Assembly: GCA_039034015.1 (NCBI GenBank)
Contig: JBCCBM010000010.1
Coordinates: 62,001-126,000 of the forward strand
Direction of reading: 5' to 3'
Origin: Acuticoccus sp039034015
GTDB lineage: Bacteria; Pseudomonadota; Alphaproteobacteria; Rhizobiales; Amorphaceae
DNA: 64,000 nt
Made by a program: the position numbers and the translations under genes. The notes beneath the pieces were generated by a model. The model saw only the letters and a program-made list of their open reading frames with translations. It ran no database searches and was not told where the DNA came from. Below are positions 31,877-40,004 of the stretch, piece by piece. Each line of letters starts with the position of its first letter. The stretch's first letter is position 1.

Positions 31877-34631
31877 GGGGGCCCACCACGCGCTCAAAGA
31901 TCGCGCGGACGGTCTGACGGCGCTCGGCAAGGTCGGCCGCCAAAAACGCCATATCCGGCGCATCGCCCGCCCGCAGGACAATGGGGCACAGCGCCGCCGG
32001 CACACGCTCAAGGTCCATCGGAACGCCGGCGGTGGCAAAGGCCAGCATCAAGCCGCGCAACAGGCGGTGCGCGTCAATCAGCCGTTCCGCATCGCCAGCG
32101 CCCAGCGCACCATCGGCCGAAAGTTGCCGCAACACCCGCCGCACGCGCTGGCCGCACCAGGCGGTGCCGTGGCGAAGCTGCAGATATTGCGCGATGAACT
32201 CAATGTCGGTGAGCCCGCCGGGCGCAGTGCGCGCATCGTCCCGGGTGACGGCGTCGAGTTTTGAGCGCATGTCGAGGACGGCGGCCGTCAGCTCATCCGG
32301 GTCCCGCGGGCGGGTGACGGCGGCGCGGATGGCGGCCATCGCCCGCTCCCCAAGAGCCGCATCGCCGGCGACGAACCGCGCGCGCGTCAGAGCCATGTGC
32401 TCCCACACCCAGGCGCTCTCGGCGTGGTAGTGCTCGAAGGCGCGAATGTGGGTCGCCAGCGGGCCGGAGCGGCCTGAGGGGCGCAGGCGAAGGTCCACCT
32501 CATAAAGCCGGCCGCGGGTGGTGGGGGCGCTCAGCGCGGCGATGAACCGCTGGGCAAGCCGCGCAAAATAGGGGCCGGGGGCAAGGCCTTTTTCACCGTC
32601 CGAAACGCCGGCGTTCTCCGCAGCGTTGTAGATGAAGACGAGATCAAGGTCGCTGGTGGGCGTCATCTCCCCGCTGCCGAAGGAGCCGAGCGCAATCAGC
32701 GCAACACCCCCACCAGCGACAGTGCCATGGCGTGCGGCAAAGGCGGTTTGCGCCACGTCGAGCGCCGCGGCCACCAGACAGCCGGCAAGGTCGGTGAGCG
32801 CTGCACCTGCCTCAACCGTCGAGACCGAGCCGGTGAGAATGCGCACATCCACAAGCAGCTTTTGCTCTTGCCCCACGACCCGCAGTGCATCGAGCTTTTC
32901 TTCAAGGGTGTCGGCAGCGGCCAGTGCCTCGGCAATCCGTCGCCGGATCCCCTCAATCTCCTGGGGTTTGCCGTAAAAGGCGGGGTCGACCAGCACGTCA
33001 AGAAGGGCGCCGCGGGTGGCGATCTGCTCGGCAAGCCTGGGCGCGGCGGTCACGATGAGGACGATCACGGGGATGAGCGCCGCCTGGCGGTCCAGCCGCG
33101 ACAGGAAATCGACCCCCCGGGTGAGGCGGGCAAAGAACGCGTCGAGCCCCGCAACGGCGGCGGCGGGGTCCGCCGAGGCGGCGATGGCAGCTTCCAGGCG
33201 GGGCAAAAGGCGCAGAAGGATCGCCTGCGCGGCCTCTGAGCGAAGGCACTGGTAGCGATCCGACTGCCAGATGGCGACCTTGGTGGCGAAGGCTTCCATG
33301 ATGTCGGCGGGGAGCGCAGGCCCGGATTCCACCAAAAGCGCCAGGAGCGGGTTTTGGGAAAAGCCTGCCTCGCGATGATCGCGCACACGGCGGGCGACAT
33401 CGTTGAGGGTTGTTGTGAGGGCGCCTTCAAGGTCGTCAAGGCGCATCATGCGGGCAATTCTGGGCAGACCGTCGGCGTCGGGGAGGGTGTGGGTGTGCGC
33501 GTCGTCCACCATTTGGAGGCGGTGTTCGACTTTGCGCAAAAGGCGGTAGGCGGCGGTGAGGGCGTCAGCGTCGGCGGGGGCAATCCAGCGGCGGGCGGCG
33601 AGCGCTGCGAGCATCGGGACCGTGGCCCGCCCGCGCAGTTGTGGGTCGCGCCCGCCGGCGACGCGCTGGAGGCCTTGGACGAAAAACTCAATCTCGCGGA
33701 TGCCGCCGCGGCCCACCTTCACATCGTGGCGCGGCACGGTGACGGTGCCGGCCCCGCGGATCGCAACGGTGTGCTCGCGCAGCGCCATCACCTCGTCGAT
33801 GGCGTTGAAGTCGTAACCCGCGTGCCAGAGGGACGGGTTGAGGGCCGAGAGGTACCGCGCGCCCGCCGCCTGATCGCCCGCCACGAGGCGCGCCTTGATC
33901 ATCGCCTGCCGCTCCCACGCGCGGGCGCGGCCGCGATAGTAGGCGAGCGCGGCGCGGGTGGAGACGGCCGCTTGGGTGGAGCCAGGGTCGGGCCTGAGGC
34001 GTAGGTCAACGCGGAAGACGTAGCCAATGCCATCCCGGTCTTGCAGAACGCTCGTCATGCGGCGCACCACGCGCACCGCCGTCTCGCCCGGGAGGCCGGC
34101 CGCGGGATCGTAGAGCGCGATGAGGTCCACATCGCTGGAAAAGTTGAGCTCGCGCCCGCCAAGCTTGCCCATGGCGAGGATGAAGAGGCCGCTTCGCGCG
34201 GGGTCCAGCGGCTGGCCCATCTCGTGGAGCGCAAGGGCGAGCGCTGTCTGAACCGCGTGGTCGGCGAAGGTGGAGAGCGCCTCGGTGACGGCCTCCACGG
34301 TCGCGCCGGCGCACAGGTCGGCGAGCGCCACCGCCAGCGCCAGGCGCCGCCGGCCTTTGCGCAGCGCCGCCGGGGGTGGGCCGGGGGTTGCGATCGCGGC
34401 GCGCACGTTGCCCTCCAGCGTCTCGGAGAGGACGGCAAAGACATCCTCGGGCGCGGCCAGCATCACGCCCTTCAGGAAGGGGGAGACCGCAGCGACGGTG
34501 CCGAGCGCATCAAGGGTTTGCGGTGCGGGCGCGGGCTCGCCCAGGCGCTTTGCGGCAAGGGTGAAGTCGGCGATGAAGTCAGCGTCCGGCGGGCCGGGGA
34601 GCGGGGTCAGCCCATCGCGCAGCGGGCTCAC
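31869..34631 (-). CDS. glnE: Bifunctional glutamine synthetase adenylyltransferase/deadenylylase
   Basis: Adds AMP to glutamine synthetase, or removes it, in response to PII proteins and glutamine. The 920-residue product keeps both nucleotidyltransferase domains. The N-terminal one carries GRELNFSSDVDL (about residues 159-170) and the C-terminal one GEMTPTSDLDLVF (about 652-664), so both activities should be intact. The intervening helical region and the C-terminal PII-sensing part (GGLTDIEFIAQYLQLRHG) are present, and length is normal. ATGA overlap with the upstream kinase gene shows translational coupling. Confidence 0.95.
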   Translation of the reverse strand: MSPLRDGLTPLPGPPDADFIADFTLAAKRLGEPAPAPQTLDALGTVAAVSPFLKGVMLAAPEDVFAVLSETLEGNVRAAIATPGPPPAALRKGRRRLALAVALADLCAGATVEAVTEALSTFADHAVQTALALALHEMGQPLDPARSGLFILAMGKLGGRELNFSSDVDLIALYDPAAGLPGETAVRVVRRMTSVLQDRDGIGYVFRVDLRLRPDPGSTQAAVSTRAALAYYRGRARAWERQAMIKARLVAGDQAAGARYLSALNPSLWHAGYDFNAIDEVMALREHTVAIRGAGTVTVPRHDVKVGRGGIREIEFFVQGLQRVAGGRDPQLRGRATVPMLAALAARRWIAPADADALTAAYRLLRKVEHRLQMVDDAHTHTLPDADGLPRIARMMRLDDLEGALTTTLNDVARRVRDHREAGFSQNPLLALLVESGPALPADIMEAFATKVAIWQSDRYQCLRSEAAQAILLRLLPRLEAAIAASADPAAAVAGLDAFFARLTRGVDFLSRLDRQAALIPVIVLIVTAAPRLAEQIATRGALLDVLVDPAFYGKPQEIEGIRRRIAEALAAADTLEEKLDALRVVGQEQKLLVDVRILTGSVSTVEAGAALTDLAGCLVAAALDVAQTAFAARHGTVAGGGVALIALGSFGSGEMTPTSDLDLVFIYNAAENAGVSDGEKGLAPGPYFARLAQRFIAALSAPTTRGRLYEVDLRLRPSGRSGPLATHIRAFEHYHAESAWVWEHMALTRARFVAGDAALGERAMAAIRAAVTRPRDPDELTAAVLDMRSKLDAVTRDDARTAPGGLTDIEFIAQYLQLRHGTAWCGQRVRRVLRQLSADGALGAGDAERLIDAHRLLRGLMLAFATAGVPMDLERVPAALCPIVLRAGDAPDMAFLAADLAERRQTVRAIFERVVGPLR

Positions 34632-36016
34632 GACACGGTGGGGAGCGAAATCTCGGCGAGGAAGCCTGGCGCCGCATCCCGGAGCGCGAGGCGCCCGCCA
34701 TGGTGGCCGACAATGGCTTTGACCATCGAAAGGCCAAGACCAGCGCCGGGTTTGGAGCGGGCCGCATCCATGCGCACAAAACGGTCGGTGAGGCGCGCGC
34801 GGTCGTGCCCCTCGACGCCTGGGCCAAAATCGCGCACCGAGAGGATGGCCTTGCCCCCCTCCGCGCGGAGGGAGAGGACCACCGCCGCCTCGTCCGAGGC
34901 GCCATATTTCAAGGCGTTGTCCATGAGGTTTGCGACCATGTTGCGCAGCAGCGTCGGCTCGCCGCAGACCGCCACACCGTCGGCGATCTTGGCCCGAAGC
35001 TCAAGCCCCGCATCCTCCGCCGCGGGCTCATAAAACTCGGCCATGTCGTTCAAAAGGTGCGAAAGATCGGTGCGGGTGAGTTCCACCGCGGCCGCATTGC
35101 TCTCCACCCGCGCGATGGTGAGAAGCGCCTCAAAGGTTGCAATCAGCTGGTCGCATTCCTCCAGCGCCGGGGCGAGCCGATCAGGCAGCGCCCCTTCCGA
35201 GGGCGGGGCGCGGGTGAGTTCTTCCAGCCGGTTGCGCACCCGTGTGAGCGGGGTTTTGAGGTCGTGGGCAATGTTTTGGCTCACCTCCTGAAGGCCGCTG
35301 TGGAGGCGGTTGATCTCGTCCAGCATGGCGTTGACGCTCTCAGCCAGGCGGTCAAACTCATCGCCCGACGCATCGGCCGGCAGGCGGCGCGAGAGGTCGC
35401 CCGCGATGATCTGGCGGGAGGAGGCGGCCACCGCATCCACCTTCCGGAGGACGGAGCGGGACAAAAACACAATCGAGAAGAGCGCGAGCGCCGCCACCAC
35501 CACCACCGCCGCGCGGATGGCATGGCGGATGATGGTGGAGAATTCGATGCGATCCTCCACATCGCGCCCCACGAGCAGGCGATAGCCGCCGCCAAGCACG
35601 GAGAGTTTGGCGAGTGCGCGGTGGGCGCTCTCCTCCCCCTCCCCCGGCGAAATGCGGATGTAACGCACGGGAAATGTTGCGTTCTCGGCAACGTCGGCGG
35701 GGTCGTAGATCAGCTCTGAGACGTTGCCGGCGATGGGGTTGCCGGAAAAGTCGGTGATCAGATAAACGCTCGCATCCGGGCTCATGGAGCGCCGGCCAAT
35801 GGTGTCCATCACCTTGAAAAGGTTTTGGTTTTGGTATTGCCGGCCAAGCTCGGCCATCTCTTGGTTGATGGCCGTTTCAAGCTGACGGTCAAAAAGGTCG
35901 GCCGTGGTGGATGAGATGTAGGCGATCAGCCCCAGCGACAGCGCGACGGTGACGCCGAGGTAAAGCAGCGTCAGCTTAAACGCGGTGGTGCGGAAAAGCC
36001 TAGTCGGCGTCCGCAC
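34628..36016 (-). CDS. HAMP-containing sensor histidine kinase
   Basis: Membrane sensor of 462 residues paired with the OmpR-type regulator upstream. It has an N-terminal helix (about 13-35), a periplasmic domain (36-165), a second helix (about 166-188), a HAMP linker (189-240), then the dimerisation domain with His251 in NIAHDLKTPLTRV. The ATPase motifs are NLMDNALKYGA, RDFGPGVEG and GAGLGLSMVKAIVGHHGG. The start overlaps the regulator stop by 17 bases, and its stop overlaps the glnE start. In Sinorhizobium the orthologous pair also lies between degP and glnE. The stimulus is unknown, but envelope stress fits the degP neighbour. Confidence 0.9.
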   Translation of the reverse strand: MRTPTRLFRTTAFKLTLLYLGVTVALSLGLIAYISSTTADLFDRQLETAINQEMAELGRQYQNQNLFKVMDTIGRRSMSPDASVYLITDFSGNPIAGNVSELIYDPADVAENATFPVRYIRISPGEGEESAHRALAKLSVLGGGYRLLVGRDVEDRIEFSTIIRHAIRAAVVVVAALALFSIVFLSRSVLRKVDAVAASSRQIIAGDLSRRLPADASGDEFDRLAESVNAMLDEINRLHSGLQEVSQNIAHDLKTPLTRVRNRLEELTRAPPSEGALPDRLAPALEECDQLIATFEALLTIARVESNAAAVELTRTDLSHLLNDMAEFYEPAAEDAGLELRAKIADGVAVCGEPTLLRNMVANLMDNALKYGASDEAAVVLSLRAEGGKAILSVRDFGPGVEGHDRARLTDRFVRMDAARSKPGAGLGLSMVKAIVGHHGGRLALRDAAPGFLAEISLPTVS

Positions 36017-36686
36017 GGATCACATAGCCCGCGCCGCGCACAGTGTGCAGAAGTGGCCTTTCAAACCCCTTGTCGATCTTTGAGCGAAGGCGGGAGATGT
36101 GCACGTCAATCACGTTTGTCTGCGGGTCGAAGTGATAGTCCCACACATTTTCGAGCAGCATCGTGCGCGTCACCACTTGGCCGGCGTGGCGCATCAAGTA
36201 TTCCAGAAGGCGAAATTCGCGCGGTTGCAGCAAGAGTTTTTGCCCGTTGCGCGTCACGGTGTGGGAAAGGCGGTCAAGCTCCAGCTCGCCGACGCGGTAG
36301 ACCGCTTCGAATTCGGCCGTTTGCTTGCGCCGGCCGAGCGCCTCGACGCGGGCCAAAAGCTCGGTGAAGGCGTAAGGTTTTGTGAGGTAATCGTCGCCCC
36401 CGGCGCGAAGCCCCTTCACGCGATCGTCCACTTGGCTGAGCGCAGAGAGGACCAGGATCGGCACCTGTTTGCCCGTGTTGCGCAGTTCGTTGATGAGCGT
36501 CAGCCCGTCTTTTTTGGGGAGCATGCGGTCGACGATCAGGACATCATAGTCGTTGCCCTGGGCAAGGTCGCCGCCGGTTTCACCGTCGCCGGCGACATCG
36601 GCGCTGTGGCCCGCCTCGGTGAGGCCGCGGGAGAGGTATGCGGCCGCATCCGCATCGTCTTCAACAATCAGAACTTTCATCGCCAT
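36000..36686 (-). CDS. OmpR-family response regulator
   Basis: Two-domain regulator of about 228 residues. The receiver domain begins MKVLIVEDDADAAAYLSRGL, with phospho-acceptor Asp53 in DVLIVDRMLP and Lys in LTKPYAF. The winged-helix output domain ends RSKIDKGFERPLLHTVRGAG. Two ATGs are possible: 36686 (MAMKVL), chosen because AAGG lies about 11 bases upstream, and 36680 (MKVL). It lies between degP and its partner kinase. An inverted repeat near the degP promoter (38383-38403) is a candidate target, but this is untested. Confidence 0.92.
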   Translation of the reverse strand: MAMKVLIVEDDADAAAYLSRGLTEAGHSADVAGDGETGGDLAQGNDYDVLIVDRMLPKKDGLTLINELRNTGKQVPILVLSALSQVDDRVKGLRAGGDDYLTKPYAFTELLARVEALGRRKQTAEFEAVYRVGELELDRLSHTVTRNGQKLLLQPREFRLLEYLMRHAGQVVTRTMLLENVWDYHFDPQTNVIDVHISRLRSKIDKGFERPLLHTVRGAGYVIRADAD

Positions 36687-36797
36687 GGCGCCAAACACCT
36701 TTTCGTCGCGATCGTTGTCAGGTGAGGTGGGGCGCGGCCCAAAACAAGCCGCGCCCCACGCCAGGCTATTGTGACGGGGCAATTTGCCCCGCGCGTG

Positions 36798-38330
36798 TTA
36801 GCCCCGGTCGCCCTCCACCGGGAGCGCCACAAAGCGGTTGTTTTCGCCCGATTGCAGCTTGAGGAGGACGTTGCGGCGCCCTTCGGTGCGGGCGGTGTCG
36901 ATGCCGTCCTCAAGGTCGGAGGCGCTCTCAACATTCACGCCCGAGGCCTGGAGGATCACATCACCCACGCGGATGCCGTTTTGGGCAGCGGCGCCATTCG
37001 GGTCCACCTCGACCACCGCGAGACCTTCGCGGTCAAGGCCGACGTCGCCGGCGGGGGCGAGCGTCATGCCCAGCGTCTCGGTGGAGGTTTGCTGGCGGCG
37101 ACGCTCTTGCCGGCGCTCGGTCCGCTCCGCGGGTTTGGTGTCGCGCAGCGTGCCGAGGGTGACGTCAATGTCGCGCATTTCACCATCGCGCCACACCTGA
37201 AGCGTCACCGTTTCGCCAGGTGCGCGGCCCGAGATGGTGCGCGCAAGGTCGCGCGGGCCGTCCACATTGGTGCCGTCCACGCTGATGATGGCATCGCCCG
37301 CGCGCACGCCCGCATCATCGGCGGGGCTGCCGTCTTGGGGCTCGGTGACGAGGGCGCCGACGACGCTCTGGCGGCCAAGGCTTTCGGCAATGTCGGCCGT
37401 GATGGGCTGGATTTGCACGCCCAGCCACCCGCGGGTGACGTTGCCGTCATCCTTCAGGTCGTCAATCACGTCCTGCGCGATGGAGGCGGGGATCGCAAAG
37501 CCGATGCCCACCGAACCGCCGGAGGGCGAGAAGATGGCCGTGTTCACGCCGACCACATTCCCGCGAAGGTTGAACGTTGGGCCGCCAGAGTTGCCGCGGT
37601 TGATGGGCGCGTCGATCTGGATGAAATCGTCGTAGGGGCCGGCGCCGATTTCACGCCCGCGTGCGGAGACGATGCCCGCCGTCACCGTGCCGCCAAGGCC
37701 AAAGGGGTTGCCGACGGCCACCACCCAGTCGCCAACCTTGGTTTCGCGCGTCGCGAAGGTGACGAAGGGGAATTCTCGGTCTTCGGTGACTTTGACGAGC
37801 GCAAGATCCGTCTTGTCGTCAACGCCGATCACTTCGGCCGACAGTTTTGTGCCGTTTTGGAGGACGACGGAGACTTCTTCCGCGTTGTCGACCACATGGC
37901 CGTTGGTCACAATGTAGCCATCGGCGGAGATGAAGAACCCAGACCCCTGGCCCATGGAGAAGTTGCGGCGGCCGCGGCGGTTTTGAAAACGCTCACGCCG
38001 GTTGTTGCGCTCACCAAACCGCTCTTCAAAATCTTCAAAGAAGCGCTCGAAGGGGGAGCCGCGAAAGTTGTCAAAGTTGGACAGCTGGCGGCGGGCGCGG
38101 CTTTTGACTTGGATCGACACAACGGCCGGCGACACCTTCTCCACAATTTGGGAGAAGCCGGGCGCGTATTGTTGCTCAACCGCCTGAGGGACTTGCTCGG
38201 AAAGGTTCTGGGCAAACGCGGGGCTGGTGGCGCGGCCATCCAGGAAGGTGGCCCCCGCAGCGCCGGCAAGGAATGTGCCCACAAGCAGTGCTGCCGCCCG
38301 CCCGCGGTTTTTGAAAAGCGTGAGTGCCAT
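36798..38330 (-). CDS. degP: DegP/HtrA-type periplasmic serine protease
   Basis: Periplasmic protease and chaperone for misfolded envelope proteins. The start is ATG 38330, with AGGAG at 38336-38340. The 510-residue product has an N-terminal signal or anchor (about 10-40, ending SPAFAQ). The trypsin-like domain has the full triad: His145 (TNGHVV), Asp175 (KTDLALV) and Ser248 (NRGNSGGPTF). Two PDZ domains follow (about 290-385 and 410-505; GWLGVQIQPI, DVILQASGVNVESASDL). An Arg-rich segment (about 99-125) lies before the catalytic core. It normally sits directly downstream of ccmH (cycL) in Rhizobiales. Here three genes intervene. Confidence 0.94.
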   Translation of the reverse strand: MALTLFKNRGRAAALLVGTFLAGAAGATFLDGRATSPAFAQNLSEQVPQAVEQQYAPGFSQIVEKVSPAVVSIQVKSRARRQLSNFDNFRGSPFERFFEDFEERFGERNNRRERFQNRRGRRNFSMGQGSGFFISADGYIVTNGHVVDNAEEVSVVLQNGTKLSAEVIGVDDKTDLALVKVTEDREFPFVTFATRETKVGDWVVAVGNPFGLGGTVTAGIVSARGREIGAGPYDDFIQIDAPINRGNSGGPTFNLRGNVVGVNTAIFSPSGGSVGIGFAIPASIAQDVIDDLKDDGNVTRGWLGVQIQPITADIAESLGRQSVVGALVTEPQDGSPADDAGVRAGDAIISVDGTNVDGPRDLARTISGRAPGETVTLQVWRDGEMRDIDVTLGTLRDTKPAERTERRQERRRQQTSTETLGMTLAPAGDVGLDREGLAVVEVDPNGAAAQNGIRVGDVILQASGVNVESASDLEDGIDTARTEGRRNVLLKLQSGENNRFVALPVEGDRG

Positions 38331-38340
38331 AACATCTCCT

Positions 38341-38383
38341 GTTGGCAACGGCCGGCCCGCTGTGGGCCTTCGATGCTGCCAAC
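38341..38383 (-). promoter_or_regulatory. Hairpin abutting the degP ribosome binding site
   Basis: GTTGGCA (38341-38347) pairs with TGCCAAC (38377-38383), and inside it GGCCC (38354-38358) pairs with GGGCC (38364-38368). The structure ends one base from the AGGAG of degP, so it could influence translation, for example with temperature. This is inferred from base pairing only. Confidence 0.45.
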
Positions 38384-38403
38384 GTAAGGACGGACACCTT
38401 ACG
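38383..38403 (-). promoter_or_regulatory. Inverted repeat upstream of degP, candidate operator
   Basis: CGTAAGG-N7-CCTTACG is a perfect 7-bp dyad, centred about 63 bases upstream of the degP ATG. The size and spacing suit a dimeric regulator. The adjacent OmpR-type regulator is the obvious candidate. Confidence 0.45.
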
Positions 38404-38493
38404 CTCGCCTGTCTGCGGTGTGACAATTTGGTAAGCGAGGCGGTTCTTCACAGCCTCGCACAGTTGAAACCATTGGGTAATCTGAACGTCTGT

Positions 38494-38784
38494 TCAGCGA
38501 CGGCCGTCCATACTGCGAAACCTTTGGCAGGTGAGGAGCCGGCAGTGGCGCTCATCGGCGGTGGGCGTAAACGTCGGCACCGCCCGGGCGAGCGGCCCGC
38601 AGATGGCCCCGCCGGAGACAAACCGGTTGAACGTGTGGCGCCCTGTGGAGAGGGTGATTGCCCCCTCCCGGGCAATCAGCGCCTGGGTTGCCGCGCACGA
38701 CAGGTTGCGCGTGTTGGGCCGCGCGTCGGCCGCAGCGGGGAGCGCGAGGGTGAAGGCGGCCAGCAACAAAAGGGTGCGGATCAC
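38494..38784 (-). CDS. Small secreted four-cysteine protein of unknown function
   Basis: I do not recognise a named family. The 96-residue product has a clear signal peptide (MIRTLLLLAAFTLALPAAAD, cleavage near ADA at residue 20). The mature protein of about 75 residues has four cysteines (LSCAATQAL, AICGPLARAV, HCRLLTCQRF), consistent with two disulphides. It follows the 402-residue gene by 11 bases, so it belongs to the three-gene group inserted between ccmH and degP. Confidence 0.75.
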   Translation of the reverse strand: MIRTLLLLAAFTLALPAAADARPNTRNLSCAATQALIAREGAITLSTGRHTFNRFVSGGAICGPLARAVPTFTPTADERHCRLLTCQRFRSMDGRR

Positions 38785-38795
38785 AAGACTCTCCG

Positions 38796-40004
38796 TCAGA
38801 GGGTGGCGCCGGTTCGGGCGTTGATCGTGTCGAGGAGGGTACGCGCTTCGCCCATCACGCGGTCTTCAAATTGTCGGGCAAGGGTGCCCTCAAACAGGGC
38901 AACATTGGCGTGGAGCCGGGCCTTGATTTCCGGCGAGCGCCAGAAGCCCGGCGGCCGCGCAAGGGCCTCATCCACCGCGCGCACCGCTTTGCGAAAGCGG
39001 TGAATGCGCGGGACAATGGTGTCAAACGACAGGTCCAAGATGTCGTCAAACGTGTCGAAGCCGAGCGCTTTCAGCCGCGCCATCACAAATGGGTTGCCAA
39101 AAACAATCACCGGGTGGCCCATGGCAAAGGCCTTGAGCGGCTTTTCGCTAAAACGGTCCACCTGGCCGTTGCTCATCTCCGTCTCGGTGACGACGCTGAG
39201 AAGGGTTTGTTCGTAAAGCTCTGGCTCCAGCGAAAAGGCAAGATCGTACGACTGGGCGGCCTCAAAGGCGCTTGCGTGGACGGGCGCGTTGGCGAGCGTT
39301 TCCAGCACCTCATCGGTGTCGCGGGAGAAGGCATCGGCGAAGGGGCGCAGCATGGCGCGGGCGTGATCGGCGGAGATTTTGCGCTGCACCTCGGTGCGGA
39401 AGGTGAGGATCACCTTGTCCCGCCGCCGGCGTTTGGCCATCAGGTAGGCAAGCATCGTGCGGTGGCCGCGCGGGGAGGCGTTGAGGCAAAGGGCAATGCG
39501 CCGCCCCTCCGCCGGTGCCTCCACGTTGGCGTGGCCCCGGGCGGGCCACCCTTCGTTGATGGCCGTGCGGAAGGTCTCGATCGCATAGTGATGGCCGAAC
39601 ATGTCGCGCACGCGCTTTGATGCGGCCGACGCAGTGCGGCTTTCCAAAAAATCGCGGAAGAAGACGGCGTTGGTTTGCAAAAAGACCATGCGGTCTTGGG
39701 GAATGCCGGTTGCGTCGGCAAGCGCGTCAAAGCGGGCGGCAAGCCCCTCGCGAAACACAGGGCCCTCGCCGGAGCAATCGATGAAAAGCGTTGCGCCCGG
39801 GGTCGCCAACGCGCCGACAGCCGCCGCCCCGCCCTCTGCAAATGTCGCGTCACGCTCAAACCTGCCGGGGTTTTTGACGCGCAGGTAAAGGACCGGGCCA
39901 TCCGTGGGCCGCACCACTTTTTGCAGGAGGTCGAGCGTGACGAACTCGCGGCCCGAATCGGCAAGGTACGGGTTGAGAGAGTGGACGGTGGGCGCCTCGC
40001 TCAA
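38796..40004 (-). CDS. Unknown 402-residue protein, distantly glycosyltransferase-like
   Basis: No confident family. There is no signal peptide or membrane helix. The N-terminal half (to about 165) includes ATLFIDCSGEGPVFREGLAA. The middle has an alpha/beta pattern (RRIALCLNASPRGHRTMLAY). The C-terminal half contains VTETEMSNGQVDRFSEKPLK followed by AFAMGHPVIVFGNPF. That arrangement (a Glu-Lys motif before a strand ending in VFG) recalls the donor site of GT-B enzymes such as exostosin or fucosyltransferase-like proteins. This is a weak analogy. It starts inside the stop of the hydrolase-OsmC gene (ATGA), so the two are made together. Confidence 0.75.
   Translation of the reverse strand: MSEAPTVHSLNPYLADSGREFVTLDLLQKVVRPTDGPVLYLRVKNPGRFERDATFAEGGAAAVGALATPGATLFIDCSGEGPVFREGLAARFDALADATGIPQDRMVFLQTNAVFFRDFLESRTASAASKRVRDMFGHHYAIETFRTAINEGWPARGHANVEAPAEGRRIALCLNASPRGHRTMLAYLMAKRRRRDKVILTFRTEVQRKISADHARAMLRPFADAFSRDTDEVLETLANAPVHASAFEAAQSYDLAFSLEPELYEQTLLSVVTETEMSNGQVDRFSEKPLKAFAMGHPVIVFGNPFVMARLKALGFDTFDDILDLSFDTIVPRIHRFRKAVRAVDEALARPPGFWRSPEIKARLHANVALFEGTLARQFEDRVMGEARTLLDTINARTGATL

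Noticed and set aside
36771..38387. Long plus-strand open frame opposite degP
   Set aside because: degP on the minus strand has full catalytic motifs. The antisense product has no family features.
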